From the NCBI RefSeq assembly GCF_032051675.1, contig NZ_CP116968.1:558001-622000 (forward strand): a stretch of DNA of 64,000 bases, written 5' to 3'. The stretch's first letter is position 1, and each line of letters starts with the position of its first letter. Of the stretch, positions 7,053 through 16,231 are shown piece by piece. Made by a program: the position numbers and the translations under genes. The stretch is from Candidatus Nitrospira neomarina. Its GTDB lineage: Bacteria > Nitrospirota > Nitrospiria > Nitrospirales > UBA8639. Under the pieces are notes generated by a model. That model was not told the origin of the DNA. It was given only the letters and a program-made list of their open reading frames with translations, and searched no databases.

Positions 7053-8492
7053 TTAAGGTCGATATCCATCAGGACGGTAATCATAATCTTTCCCGCCGGA
7101 ACGCCGTGATTGATATTGATCGGCTCCTTGCCTCTGAGGATCATAGTGCCTTCTTGAGGTAGTGGTGTTATACCGGTCTGACGATCGATCCATCTGATCC
7201 TGATAATTTCTTTCACGACTTTGGGAATACATGGACCGCTGATTTCCGCGATTCCGGTTATCACCATCATCGTAATCCCTCATGTTTGACCGGGACTGCC
7301 CCCGATAATTGCCACGATCCCGGTTACCTCGGTCATAGGAATTTTTCTGATCAGCTCCCTCATATTGAAAGGCGCGATCATGTGGGGGGAATTCTGTTGG
7401 GCTGAAACTGTCTCGTCTTGTCTGAAAGTCCTCCGCATTTTGATCCTGGTAGTGACGCGATCGGTCAGACCCGGAACGGCTCATGCGAGACCGATCACGA
7501 TCGTAACGATCATAGCCTTCCCGATTCCCTTCGAATGTGGGCGTATCCTCATAATAACGATCGCGGTCGGAGTAGAATCGATCCAATCTTTCATTCCATT
7601 TCGTTAAATTCTGTCGTTGCTCTTCAGAGAGGTCCCAATTTTTTTGGACGTGTGACCCGGCATTTTCCCCCTCTTCCAGAATGGGAAGGTTGCCTAATTG
7701 ATTTTGGGTGACGTTCAGCTTAAAGGACTTATTACCCGATCCTTCCAACGCCTGCCAAGGAACGGAAATCAATTGTCCATCTTCTTTTTTTCTCACGATG
7801 GCATAGGTCAGGTCTCCGTTATTGTTCGTCATCACTCGATAGACACTTCCAATTGCCTGGCCATCGGACGATTTCACGGAATAATTGGCATCCTTATCCG
7901 AGATATCCAGGCCGCCTAATTGGCCGGCTGGAAGGACAAAATACTCATCGCCCATTCTTCCGGAACTAAAATAATTATCGTCATTCTGGCCCATCGAGCG
8001 GATAAACGTAGCCTTTCCTTCTTCATCGATTTTTGCCTTGACAAATTCTCCTTTTTCAAAATTACACTCGCCAAAAGAAAAACCGGCCTTGGATGCACTC
8101 TCCTGTGTGCCGGATGAAGTTTGACTTGAACTCTCCCCGCTTGAACTACCGAACAGGCTACTCGAACTCTGTCCTGTGCTTGACGAACCCTGACTCGAGG
8201 AGCCTTGACTCATCTTAGAACTCTTGGCACTCATCCCTTGGGGACACATCCGGTTGGTTTCGTCATTAATCCGGAATGTGATGCGTTCTCCATTACTCGC
8301 GCGAAGGGTGATTTGATCGCCGTTCTTTTTGGAGATTTCTCCCTGGATGATTTGCTCCATAGAGTTGGAGCGTTCCGATTCCATGCGATCCGACCGGTCG
8401 CGTGACATACCGGATTCGGCCAATAACGGTAATGTCAATAATGGAATCCCGGCAAGGATAACTGATCTGGCCATTTTGTTCCGCGTGAACAT
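7053..8492 (-). CDS. secreted PRC-barrel protein with low-complexity Arg/Asp/Tyr tail
   Basis: The protein is 479 aa. It has an N-terminal signal peptide (KMARSVILAGIPLLTLPLLA), then a Ser/Gln-rich linker (about 88-130) containing repeated SSS and GSSSQ units. A PRC-barrel-like domain follows at about 200-270 (GQAIGSVYRVM, LTYAIVRKK, LISVPWQAL). The C-terminal third is extremely rich in Arg, Asp, Tyr, Ser and Gln with repeated DRSR, YDRDR and RGNRDRG units and is probably disordered and charged. PRC-barrels bind partners or small ligands in electron-transfer and RNA-metabolism proteins. It is divergent from a second PRC-barrel gene at 8703, with one copy of the 16-bp promoter element facing each gene. 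No precise function can be assigned. Confidence 0.75.
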   Translation of the reverse strand: MFTRNKMARSVILAGIPLLTLPLLAESGMSRDRSDRMESERSNSMEQIIQGEISKKNGDQITLRASNGERITFRINDETNRMCPQGMSAKSSKMSQGSSSQGSSSTGQSSSSLFGSSSGESSSQTSSGTQESASKAGFSFGECNFEKGEFVKAKIDEEGKATFIRSMGQNDDNYFSSGRMGDEYFVLPAGQLGGLDISDKDANYSVKSSDGQAIGSVYRVMTNNNGDLTYAIVRKKEDGQLISVPWQALEGSGNKSFKLNVTQNQLGNLPILEEGENAGSHVQKNWDLSEEQRQNLTKWNERLDRFYSDRDRYYEDTPTFEGNREGYDRYDRDRSRMSRSGSDRSRHYQDQNAEDFQTRRDSFSPTEFPPHDRAFQYEGADQKNSYDRGNRDRGNYRGQSRSNMRDYDDGDNRNRGNQRSMYSQSRERNYQDQMDRSSDRYNTTTSRRHYDPQRQGADQYQSRRSGGKDYDYRPDGYRP

Positions 8493-8542
8493 AATGTGGC
8501 ACCTCCTTTACATAGTGAAAAATTTGAGTAAATACTTTCCAC

Positions 8543-8649
8543 AGGATAAATGATTTTTGCACCGGTACAACTGGAGAAAACCCTGGTTTGGGATTTCTTT
8601 TTCCAAGGGTTTATCCCAGTTTGGTCGGATGGGAAGGACATGGTATATC
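8543..8649. promoter_or_regulatory. divergent promoter pair with CMAG-N8-CCAG elements
   Basis: Two element copies sit back-to-back between the PRC-barrel genes. On minus, CCAGGGTTTTCTCCAG (core 8584-8578) is followed by 29 bp and TATCCT (8548-8543), facing the gene at 8492. On plus, CAAGGGTTTATCCCAG (core 8606-8612) is followed by 31 bp and TATATC (8644-8649), facing the gene at 8703. Both place the element centre near -42, as for a class-II activator site. Confidence 0.6.
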
Positions 8650-8702
8650 GAATCAGAATTGTTTCTTTTATTATCCTTGCCTGTTCCAAAGAAGGAGGTT
8701 TT

Positions 8703-9062
8703 ATGACTACCAAAATTCGTCAGGTTCTTTCATCAAGTTCTATTGTCGGAACGAACGTCCAAAATTCCGCGAGAGAAGACCTGGGAGAAATTAAAGATCT
8801 CATGATCGATCTCTCAGGAGGACGCATTGCCTATGCGGTGCTGTCATTTGGGGGATTTTTAGGAATGGGAGATAAACTGTTTGCGATTCCCTGGGAGGCA
8901 TTTCAGGTCGTTCAAGAAGAGGAAATCTTAGTCTTAAACGTGGCAAAGGAGAAATTAGAACAAGCTCCCGGTTTTGACAAAGATAACTGGCCGGATATGG
9001 CTGATGTGACCTGGGGAAAAAGCATTCATGCCTATTATGGTTATGACCCCTATTGGGATTAA
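8703..9062 (+). CDS. PRC-barrel domain protein
   Basis: The protein is 119 aa from ATG 8703, chosen for the AAGGAGG seven bases upstream; the frame is open further 5' but that part is the promoter. Residues about 8-80 form a PRC-barrel (EDLGEIKDLMIDLSGGRIAY, FAIPWEAFQV), with the usual alternating beta pattern, and the tail GKSIHAYYGYDPYWD is aromatic-rich. The same YGY/YWD type ending occurs in the double-PRC protein at 13879. It has no signal peptide and is likely cytoplasmic or membrane-associated. It is divergent from the secreted PRC protein and probably shares its stress control. The exact role is unknown. Confidence 0.82.
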   Translation: MTTKIRQVLSSSSIVGTNVQNSAREDLGEIKDLMIDLSGGRIAYAVLSFGGFLGMGDKLFAIPWEAFQVVQEEEILVLNVAKEKLEQAPGFDKDNWPDMADVTWGKSIHAYYGYDPYWD

Positions 9063-9110
9063 CCTCGTGAAATCCCTGAAACCAGGTTCACAGTGATGGA
9101 AGGCTGCTCA

Positions 9111-9141
9111 GCAGGAACTCGCCATCCCGGCGGGTTCTTGC
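9111..9141. terminator. bidirectional terminator-like hairpin
   Basis: GCAGGAACTCGCC (9111-9123) pairs with GGCGGGTTCTTGC (9129-9141) with two non-canonical positions and a 5-base loop. It lies between the convergent PRC-barrel gene and the hpnR remnant and could stop transcription from both sides. No long T-run is present. Confidence 0.5.
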
Positions 9142-9192
9142 TGCGGACTCCACTCCTCTTTCAAACGCCTCTCTTTCCCACTGAAAAAATCT

Positions 9193-10730
9193 CTACTGAC
9201 TGATCCCATTCCTGGTCGACTCCACAAATTCTTCCGTTGAGTGATCTAACGCCCGGCCAGCCCGGCCTTTTCCTTTGTGGATAAATAAGAGGTGAGGTTC
9301 CGCTGACGAATGGCTGGATGAAGGGATAGACAGCTCATAGGGAACAGGGCGTTGATGGTCAGACAATTGCAAATTTGAATTATAGACACTATTAAATTTC
9401 CATAACATTTTGACAAAATTTGTCTGCCCGCGGAGGAGGAGGCCGGCTGCAATCCCCATAGTGCCTTTTAGCGCACTCCAGCCAAAATGTTTGTGGATGA
9501 GAATTCGTTGGGTGTTGACCAGCTCTTGATAAAATTCCGGCAATGGCAAGAGGGTGGGGAGCACCGAATGTTGGATGTCGTATAACCGGTAATCCCGCGT
9601 CGTCACTCTCCGCGATTCCTTGTGCCACGTTTCAGTGCCGGGGTAGGGCGTGTTGACACTAATGTTGACAACCTCCGGGACCTCCAAACACCATTGACGC
9701 ACGGTTTCAAATCGTTCCTTATCCCAGCTGGGATCGGCAATGATGTTAATGGCCACGATGATGCCCAGAGAGAGGGGGCAAATTCCAGTGCCTCAAAATT
9801 TTGGCCGAGTGAGAGGCGTTTTCGATGTTGGATCAAACCTTTCTGATCTATGGCCTCCAGCCCGATAAACATATATTTCATTCCCAGCGTTTTCCACAGG
9901 CGGAAGACTTCTTTATTTCTCAACAGGACATCACCAGGGGTTTCGAGATAATAGGACTTTTTAATACCCCGGCGTGCTATGGCCTCACCAATGGCCATGC
10001 CATGCTCTGCCTGGATGAAGGCCACATCATCTACCAAAAACACTCCGGGTTCACGAATGATCTTCGACGACCACCTCAGGACTGACAGGGCGATAACTTC
10101 GTCCATAAAATGTCCAGGCACTACAAAATGAACAATCCCAGGGACACCCGCGAGTTACTTCAATGGATGCGCAAGGATCCAGTACCCCAAGAAAATATTT
10201 GCTCCGGTGACGAAGTAAATGCCTGGCCGGCCTCACCTCATCCAGAGACTTGACGAATTCAGGAGGCGGTCCCTCAGCTTCTGGTGTGACCACACCGGGA
10301 AGCCGGTGTACATTTGAGCGGTCATGTTGGATTGCGTTGAGAAGAGGCCCGATGACCCGTTCGCCTTCCCCTTTGACAATGGCATCGATGGCGCCCTCTG
10401 CATGCTCCAGAACCTCCCTGGCGACAAAAGAAAGGCTGTGTCCTCCGGCCACGATAAAAATATTTGTAAACGAGGCCTTGGTCATTTTTGCGAGATCGAT
10501 GATCTCGGGAACATTCGATAAATAATTACAGGAGAGCGCGACCACATCGGGGCACCATTTCTTCAATATTCTGAAATATCCCGGTGTATTTCCACCTGCA
10601 AATCTATAAGTCGCACGTCATGACCAGCCTGTCTGGCTGCTCCCGCGACCAGTTCCAAGCCCAAGGGCTCCAAACGCAAAAAAATTTTGGTATACATCAA
10701 CGGACCGGGATGAACGGCGAGAATTTTTAA
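9193..10730 (-). pseudogene. hpnR: hopanoid C-3 methylase (B12-binding radical SAM) pseudogene
   Basis: The pieces together match HpnR, the B12-dependent radical-SAM enzyme that methylates hopanoids at C-3. An N-terminal B12-binding part (KILAVHPGPLMYTKIFLRLE), the radical-SAM cluster motif CPWDCSFCSAWTFYGR and a conserved C-terminal half are present. The frame is broken three times: a missing base near 10573-10580, a net shift near 10059 just after EVVVED, and an extra dinucleotide in a TCTCTC run near 9763-9776. The codon expected to be the start is TTA (10730-10728), although a good AAAAGGAGG site precedes it. Four independent lesions of different kinds argue for genuine decay. The organism probably no longer makes 3-methylhopanoids by this copy. 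Confidence 0.85.
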
Positions 10731-10798
10731 AACGAACCTCCTTTTACATGTACTAAAAGACCGCGCTTTCGATTCTTCTGTAGATGGCGAAAGGTCAC

Positions 10799-10843
10799 CC
10801 AGGGTTTTTCAGAGTATATGCCATTGGTGCAATCAGGTATGGT
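10799..10843 (+). promoter_or_regulatory. promoter with CMAG-N8-CCAG-type element for cupin gene
   Basis: CCAGGGTTTTTCAGAG has its core AGGGTTT at 10801-10807, followed by exactly 30 bp and TATGGT (10838-10843). The cupin start codon lies about 40 bp further on. Confidence 0.55.
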
Positions 10844-10884
10844 GTATTCAGACAACCACCTACAGACAGGAGGCGCAGGTATTC

Positions 10885-11235
10885 ATGGTCGATACGAGTA
10901 TTAAAAAAGTCCAATCAGATCATTCTCCTAAGGGTTCCATGGGACAGACTTACTTAGCCACGGGCGTGGGAATAGCCATGCGATTATGGGAACAATTGCC
11001 TATTGGACAGACACAGGAATCTTCATCCAGGGAATATGAAACCATCGGATATGTCATCCACGGTCGAGCTGAGCTGCAGTTGGAAGGTCAAACCATTTTG
11101 CTGAATGCGGGAGATTGTTGGGTGGTTCCCAAAGGCGCAAGTCACAGCTATACCATTCTTGAAACATTCACCGCGGTTGAAGCGACCCACCCCCCAGCGC
11201 ATGTCCATGGTCGCGATGAAGTCCCCCCCTCTTGA
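10885..11235 (+). CDS. small cupin-domain protein
   Basis: This 116-aa protein is a single-domain cupin_2 (about 30-105): YETIGYVIHGRAELQLEGQ and LNAGDCWVVPKGASHSYTIL are the two cupin motifs, with a His in GASHSY as a likely metal ligand. Such small cupins bind metal or small ligands and include sensors and isomerases, so no reaction can be named. CAGGAGG lies about 14-20 bp before the ATG and is rather distant. It is transcribed away from the hpnR remnant, downstream of a copy of the 16-bp promoter element, and converges with the M48 protease gene. Confidence 0.8.
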   Translation: MVDTSIKKVQSDHSPKGSMGQTYLATGVGIAMRLWEQLPIGQTQESSSREYETIGYVIHGRAELQLEGQTILLNAGDCWVVPKGASHSYTILETFTAVEATHPPAHVHGRDEVPPS

Positions 11236-11270
11236 TGTGCCGGCTGTTTCTGCCACAGTGAAATGATTCA

Positions 11271-12143
11271 TTATGGATTGACAGCCGGAAGCTCATGTTC
11301 TGGCGCATGTTCCACCTTCCGGAAGATTTGTAAGGCCTCAGGCATTTCTTCTTGAAGACGTGTAATTCTCGTCTCATGGCTTGGATGGGTGGAAAGAAAT
11401 TCGGAGGGGGCTCCCTCGCTTCCTTGTTGCATGCGTTGCCACACCCGAACCGCTTCCTGAGGATCATAGCCAGCCCGGGCTGCCAGAATCAGCCCAATAG
11501 AGTCGGCTTCGGATTCATGCGTGCGACTGTAGGGGAGGAGGATGCCGACTTTTGTTCCCAAGCCTAAGGCAGCCATCGTGGCCTGCCCCACAACAGGGCC
11601 CGCACCACTTACCCCAAGCCCCACGGCGGCAGCGGATAGTCCGGCTTGAGCAAGCACCTCCTGACTCATACGCTCCGAACCGTGGCGGGCAAGGGCATGG
11701 ACGACCTCGTGTCCCAGAATGGCCGCCAGTCCGGCATCGGTTTTGGCAACGGGGAAGATTCCGGTATACACGGCAATCTTCCCGCCCGGCAAAGCAAACG
11801 CATTTTTGGTCTGGTCATCTTTGATCACAGTGACTTCCCACTTAAAGGCTTTGGCGTCTTCCGCAAATTTGGATTCTTTTGCCGCTTGGATGATTCTTTC
11901 CGCCACACGATTTACGGCTTCTTGTTCCTCAGGGGATTGAGATTGTTGGACTTTAGGATCGGAAAGAATTTGCTGAAAAGCCTGTTCGCCCATTTCTGTG
12001 GCCTGAGATTGCGGTACCACAACAAGTTGGGACCGATCGGTATACGGAACGGTTTCGCACCCTATCGCCATGCTCATGAATATAATCAAAGAACAAAAAT
12101 GTTTACCAAGGTGAAGACGCGGAAAAACGATTTGTTTGTGCAT
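11271..12143 (-). CDS. M48-family zinc metalloprotease, lipoprotein
   Basis: The protein is 290 aa. A hydrophobic N-terminal segment ends in a lipobox MAIGC (C29), so it is probably an outer-membrane-anchored periplasmic lipoprotein. The peptidase domain has HEVVH (H145, E146, H149) and the third zinc ligand in ESEADSIGL, with the surrounding LARHGSERM typical of LoiP/BepA-type M48 proteases that degrade misassembled outer-membrane proteins. Length fits the single-domain (no TPR) subgroup. It converges with the cupin gene, leaving only 35 bp. Envelope quality control fits the many BON and secreted proteins nearby. Confidence 0.9.
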   Translation of the reverse strand: MHKQIVFPRLHLGKHFCSLIIFMSMAIGCETVPYTDRSQLVVVPQSQATEMGEQAFQQILSDPKVQQSQSPEEQEAVNRVAERIIQAAKESKFAEDAKAFKWEVTVIKDDQTKNAFALPGGKIAVYTGIFPVAKTDAGLAAILGHEVVHALARHGSERMSQEVLAQAGLSAAAVGLGVSGAGPVVGQATMAALGLGTKVGILLPYSRTHESEADSIGLILAARAGYDPQEAVRVWQRMQQGSEGAPSEFLSTHPSHETRITRLQEEMPEALQIFRKVEHAPEHELPAVNP

Positions 12144-12433
12144 AAATGTACTCTCACGTTAATGGCTAAGAAATCAAATCAAATGAACCAGTGAAAATCA
12201 TGAGGGAACCGGATGGTGGAATGCAAAAGACAAGTGACTCTTTGAAGGTGGACAAAATGTCTATCGGGCCAATAATAAATACTTTCTGAGATGCCGGGTT
12301 CGCAAAAAAAGCCAGGGTGGGATTGATTGAGGAGAAAAGAAAAAACCAACAAGGACGAAAATATTCCAGTTCATGTAAAGCGAGGCGGTGTCGATGAGGT
12401 ATAGCCAGGGTAAGCCGGACTGTAGATGCCGCT

Positions 12434-12792
12434 TCAGCGCCTGATTAAAACAAGGACTGTTTGCAGAGTTTCCAAGGAATAGGGCTCTACCTGAGTGGTG
12501 GTCGCTCCGAGGGAGAACGCATGGTCAATCACAGTCCGAGCAGAATGCGTCGTTGTGAAAATGATGAAAATAGTTGAGATATCGTAGGTCGTTCCTAAGG
12601 TGTGGATGAATCGAAAGCCATTCATTTCCGGCATACGATAATCACAAATCACAAGATCAAACCGTGAGGAGCGTAATACGCTAAGACCTTCGCGACCACC
12701 AGCCACCCCCTGCCACACATATCCTCACGAGTATAATCTGGTTGTTAGAATTTCCCATGGTCCGGATGGTCCTCCACGATTAAAATTCTCAT
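12434..12792 (-). pseudogene. decayed response-regulator receiver
   Basis: A CheY-like receiver is readable but broken. The start MRILIVEDHPDH (ATG at 12792) carries the acidic pair. A frameshift follows within about 10 bases, then EILTTRLYS in the shifted frame meets a TGA before GYVWQGVAGGREGLSVL. The rest is intact and includes FDLVICDYRMPEMNG with the phospho-acceptor Asp. The tail has GATTTQVEPYS, where the usual Lys of KP is Glu. Frameshift, internal stop and loss of the conserved Lys together indicate a pseudogene. No output domain or partner kinase is adjacent. Confidence 0.75.
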
Positions 12793-13344
12793 CTTACGTA
12801 CCCTTTGAGATATGTGGGTGGACCAAAGGTTTCAGTCATAGGCCCGGGAAAATGTGACGATGACCTGCATGAGTCAATGCTGTTGATTTCATTATCTTCT
12901 CAGTCAGTCCAGGGGGGTAACTATCCCGGCTGACGCCTTCCTTCTTCGGTTCTAGCCTCACTGCTTCACGAAAGAGGTTTACTGTCTCTTTCATCATTAT
13001 CCTATTTCATGTGAAATGGTTGACGGTTGTACACGACATGTTTTTCTCCTTATCCCATTGGACAGATGGAACTGCCACTCGTGGGGCTGTTGCAGTCCGT
13101 TGGTAAACAGTGAAAAAACCCGGACAAGAAGATTCTGAGGTGACAACCTGAGTTGTCGCCTGGGACAAACCTTATACATTTGGTTTTTTCTAATTGCCGA
13201 TTTGTCCATTGGTCCGTTTGCGCGTTCATGCTAATGATATAGGGGAAGACGGCAATTGAGAATCTGGCATGAAGGATTCAGCTTTAATGTTGGACACTCA
13301 ACAGTTTTTCAATTGAAAATTACATTCACTATTTCAGGAGGTGT
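12793..13344. other. intergenic region, no gene supported
   Basis: I see no convincing coding sequence. A 9-bp hairpin GGTGACAAC/GTTGTCGCC lies at 13139-13160 and a T-run at about 13182. The last 60 bases should hold the promoter of the next gene (AT-rich, TACATT near 13320), but no standard -35 at correct spacing is clear. Confidence 0.35.
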
Positions 13345-13680
13345 ATGATGACAAGATTTTTAACAGTGTTGACGGCAACCGCGTTCATGCTGGGCATGAC
13401 ATCCATGGGAATGGCCGGCCAGGGAATGAAGGCCGGTTCCGCTGAGGAGAATGTCCCTGAGAACATTCAACGTAGCACCCCGTCCGCTGAGCCTTCACTC
13501 GACAGCGGAAGTGGTCCGGGGAGCCGAGCGGATCAATTAACGGAAATGGAGGATGTGGATCCTAAGAATCCCAATATGTCGAATAAGGAAGGAAAGGCTG
13601 CACAGGCCGCCAAAGATTTGAAGAACAAGGATCAGCAATCTCCAATATCCAGTCAGAGTTCATCACAAAAAAGTCACTGA
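13345..13680 (+). CDS. small secreted low-complexity protein
   Basis: This 111-aa protein has a signal peptide (TRFLTVLTATAFMLGMTSMGMA) and a mature part rich in Ser, Glu, Asp, Lys and Gly with no fold recognisable, ending in a Ser/Gln-rich tail SSQSSSQKSH. AGGAGG lies 5 bp before the first of two ATG codons. It is comparable to the protein at 6615-6962 in size and style. A PRC-barrel gene follows after a hairpin. It is probably periplasmic or extracellular; no function can be inferred beyond association with envelope stress genes. Confidence 0.7.
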   Translation: MMTRFLTVLTATAFMLGMTSMGMAGQGMKAGSAEENVPENIQRSTPSAEPSLDSGSGPGSRADQLTEMEDVDPKNPNMSNKEGKAAQAAKDLKNKDQQSPISSQSSSQKSH

Positions 13681-13716
13681 TGTCCTGAGTAGCTTGGTAG
13701 CGTGTCGCATGTCATG

Positions 13717-13756
13717 AATTGGCCGTCAATCCGGTAAACCCCATTGACGGCCAATT
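13717..13756. terminator. perfect 14-bp inverted repeat
   Basis: AATTGGCCGTCAAT (13717-13730) and ATTGACGGCCAATT (13743-13756) are perfect complements with a 12-base loop, 37 bp after the preceding stop. No T-run follows. It could be a terminator or a binding site for a dimeric protein. Confidence 0.5.
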
Positions 13757-13878
13757 GCTCAGTTCACAACATTCTTGATGTCTCATTCGTGAATCAGGTT
13801 CGATGTCCGCATAGTTGGTGTCAATGGTCGTCCGGACTGGGTTGACGGTTACGGACTTACATAAGAAGAGGAAACGAC

Positions 13879-14559
13879 ATGTTACGAGATCTTAATAAAA
13901 TTAAAAACTGCGTGCTCCAGGGTACGGATGGAATTATCGGTACCGTGGCAGACTTCTATGCCAATGATCAGACATGGAAAATCCATTATCTGGCTGCTGA
14001 CACCGGAAACTGGTTGCAAGGCCGGCATGTGTTGATTTCTACCCAGAGTTTTATGCACCCCCATGAAGATGTTGGGTCGTTCCGGGCCTTAGTCAGTAAA
14101 GCGCAAGTTGAGGGCGCGCCGGAGTTTGAAATAGAAAAACCATTCTCCCGGGAGAAGGAACGGGAAATCTGCAATTATTATCAATGGAATACCTATTTTC
14201 CAATTGACGAGAGGGAACTTGCGGTGTTCCCCGGCACATTAACCAGCGCGAACGGGCTCAAGGATTTTTCCCTCCAGGCGACGGATGGTGAAATCGGGAA
14301 GATTATTAATTTCCTCATTGACGATGCCAATTGGACCGTGCGCTATTTGGTCGTGGATACCTCCAAATGGCTCGCCGGCAGAAAAGTGTTGATCAGTCCC
14401 ATGTGGAATAAATCCATTAACTGGGCAGAGAGAATGATGGTCGTGGACCTCAATCAGGACCAGATTGAAAAATCTCCGGAATATGATCCAGCCGCCCCAA
14501 TCGAACGGGTGTACGAAATAAATCTGTATAAACATTACGGTAAACCACAATACTGGTAG
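13879..14559 (+). CDS. protein with two PRC-barrel domains
   Basis: The 226-aa protein contains two PRC-barrel repeats: residues about 3-75 (VLQGTDGIIGTVADFYANDQ, WKIHYLAADTGNWLQGRHVL) and about 125-200 (LQATDGEIGKIINFLIDDAN, WTVRYLVVDTSKWLAGRKVL). Both repeats keep the DG-x-IG turn and the W-L-x-GR-x-VLI strand. No signal peptide or membrane helix is seen. The C-terminal end NLYKHYGKPQYW is aromatic, as in the PRC protein at 8703. Tandem PRC-barrels are widespread in stress islands of environmental bacteria, with unknown ligands. GAAGAGGAAACGAC precedes the ATG. It appears monocistronic. Confidence 0.85.
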   Translation: MLRDLNKIKNCVLQGTDGIIGTVADFYANDQTWKIHYLAADTGNWLQGRHVLISTQSFMHPHEDVGSFRALVSKAQVEGAPEFEIEKPFSREKEREICNYYQWNTYFPIDERELAVFPGTLTSANGLKDFSLQATDGEIGKIINFLIDDANWTVRYLVVDTSKWLAGRKVLISPMWNKSINWAERMMVVDLNQDQIEKSPEYDPAAPIERVYEINLYKHYGKPQYW

Positions 14560-14779
14560 AACTAAGAGTAACCTGCATGCCAAAATTTTGGTGTGATGTT
14601 AGGGGAGGGAGGACATCCTGGTAAAAAGGGCCAGCCATGGTAATTCTTTCGGAGAAACAGGCCTATCATCAGGTTCACGTATTTTCCTCCCGACGCTCTC
14701 TTACATGCTCTTACGTGTAATGTGACAACGAGGTTTGTCGCTCCGATTGTTTTCTCGAAGTGAGGTTCACAAAGACCGT

Positions 14780-16231
14780 ATGTATGAGCATCTGGTCATT
14801 TTTGGAGCGACAGGCGACGTCTCGAAACGGTATGTTTTTCCTGCCTTGGCTCAAGTGTTCGCCAACCGGGGTCTTCCCACAGAGTATAAAATCACCGGCG
14901 TTGGACGGCGAGATTGGCATACGCCTCAGTTTCAAGAACATGTGTCCGAATTTCTCGCCAACCATCACACGCCACCCCCTTCACGATCCCGGGAAGGATT
15001 TCTGGAATCGTTGGAGTATGTACGGGTAGAAGATCTTGGTGACACTCGACAAATTCAGTCGATCTTTAATAAACAGGCAGGATCGACGCTGTTATATTTA
15101 GGGCTACCTCCCCAGATGTTTCCTCCCGTTTTGGAGTCCCTCCGACAGGTTAACTTACCACCAGGGACCCGTCTCATTATCGAAAAACCGTTCGGGTTAA
15201 GCTATGCCCAATCCCAGAATTTGAACCGGATTGTCCATCAAAAATTTCCTGAAGAGAGTATATTTCGTATTGACCACTTTTTAGGAATGCCGATCGTGTG
15301 CACCATTTTTGGTCTCCGATTCGCCAATCCGGTCTTTACGCCTATCTGGAACCGGCATTCCATTAACAAGATTGAGGTGATATGGGATGAGACCTTGACC
15401 GTGGAAGGGCGTGCGGACTTCTACGATCGTGCCGGAGCCCTGAAGGATATGATTCAAAATCACCTCCTTCAGTTGTTGGCCGTCCTGGCTCATGAGCCCT
15501 TGGAGACCATGTGGTCTCCTGATTTTCGAGACAAAAGAGTGGAATTGTTTCAATCAGTGAGAAAACCGTCAAGGGCTGAGATTCGAGCGCAGACCGTACG
15601 AGCTCGTTACCGGTCAGGGGAGATCGGTGGTGTGCGGGTTCCCGGCTATGCAAAAAGCAAGGGGGTGGTTCCCGGACGAAACACTGAAACGTTTGCTCAG
15701 GTGATCCTCTGGGTCGACAATGAACGCTGGCAAGGCGTGCCTTTTGTGTTACGTTCCGGGAAAGCGTTAAGTCGGGATCGAAAAGAAATTCGAGTGCATT
15801 TCAAACCTGGGCAGAAAAATACGGAATCGCTCCTTTCAGAAGAAGGCGGTAACATCCTGCGATTGAATCTCGCGAGTGAAGAAGTCAATCTTGGGATATT
15901 TACTATCCAGGAAGCCGGTGGGGTCACACCTGCACCGATGAGGGTGGACGATCCCATTTCTCCTGAACGTCTTTCTCCCTATGAACGGTTGTTTCTCGAG
16001 GCCATGTCCGGCCAATCACGACTGTTTGTGCGGGATGATGAGGTCGAAGAGATGTGGCAAATTATTCAACCCATTGCCGATGCCTGGGCAGAAAACGTGG
16101 TTCCCTTACAGGTGTACCCGGCCGGGTCCAACGGTCCATCCTTGGAGGATACCGAAGGAGTGACAGAGTCCGCCCAATTCCCGACAACAGCGGACACTCC
16201 TGGAGGCGAGCCATTCCCATCCTATCATTAG
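14780..16231 (+). CDS. zwf: glucose-6-phosphate 1-dehydrogenase
   Basis: The enzyme catalyses the NAD(P)-dependent first step of the oxidative pentose-phosphate pathway. The Rossmann motif GATGDVSKR, EKPFG and the substrate site RIDHFLG are all present (about residues 9-17, 135-139 and 163-169 from the ATG at 14780). Total length is 483 aa, usual for the family. The canonical DHYLGKE reads DHFLGMP here, so the Lys that contacts the substrate phosphate is Met; some actinobacterial-type Zwf paralogues share this, but it may alter specificity. A TTG at 14735 is an alternative start. No 6-phosphogluconolactonase or gnd gene is adjacent. The stop overlaps the convergent mgtC-like gene by 4 bp. Confidence 0.9.
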   Translation: MYEHLVIFGATGDVSKRYVFPALAQVFANRGLPTEYKITGVGRRDWHTPQFQEHVSEFLANHHTPPPSRSREGFLESLEYVRVEDLGDTRQIQSIFNKQAGSTLLYLGLPPQMFPPVLESLRQVNLPPGTRLIIEKPFGLSYAQSQNLNRIVHQKFPEESIFRIDHFLGMPIVCTIFGLRFANPVFTPIWNRHSINKIEVIWDETLTVEGRADFYDRAGALKDMIQNHLLQLLAVLAHEPLETMWSPDFRDKRVELFQSVRKPSRAEIRAQTVRARYRSGEIGGVRVPGYAKSKGVVPGRNTETFAQVILWVDNERWQGVPFVLRSGKALSRDRKEIRVHFKPGQKNTESLLSEEGGNILRLNLASEEVNLGIFTIQEAGGVTPAPMRVDDPISPERLSPYERLFLEAMSGQSRLFVRDDEVEEMWQIIQPIADAWAENVVPLQVYPAGSNGPSLEDTEGVTESAQFPTTADTPGGEPFPSYH

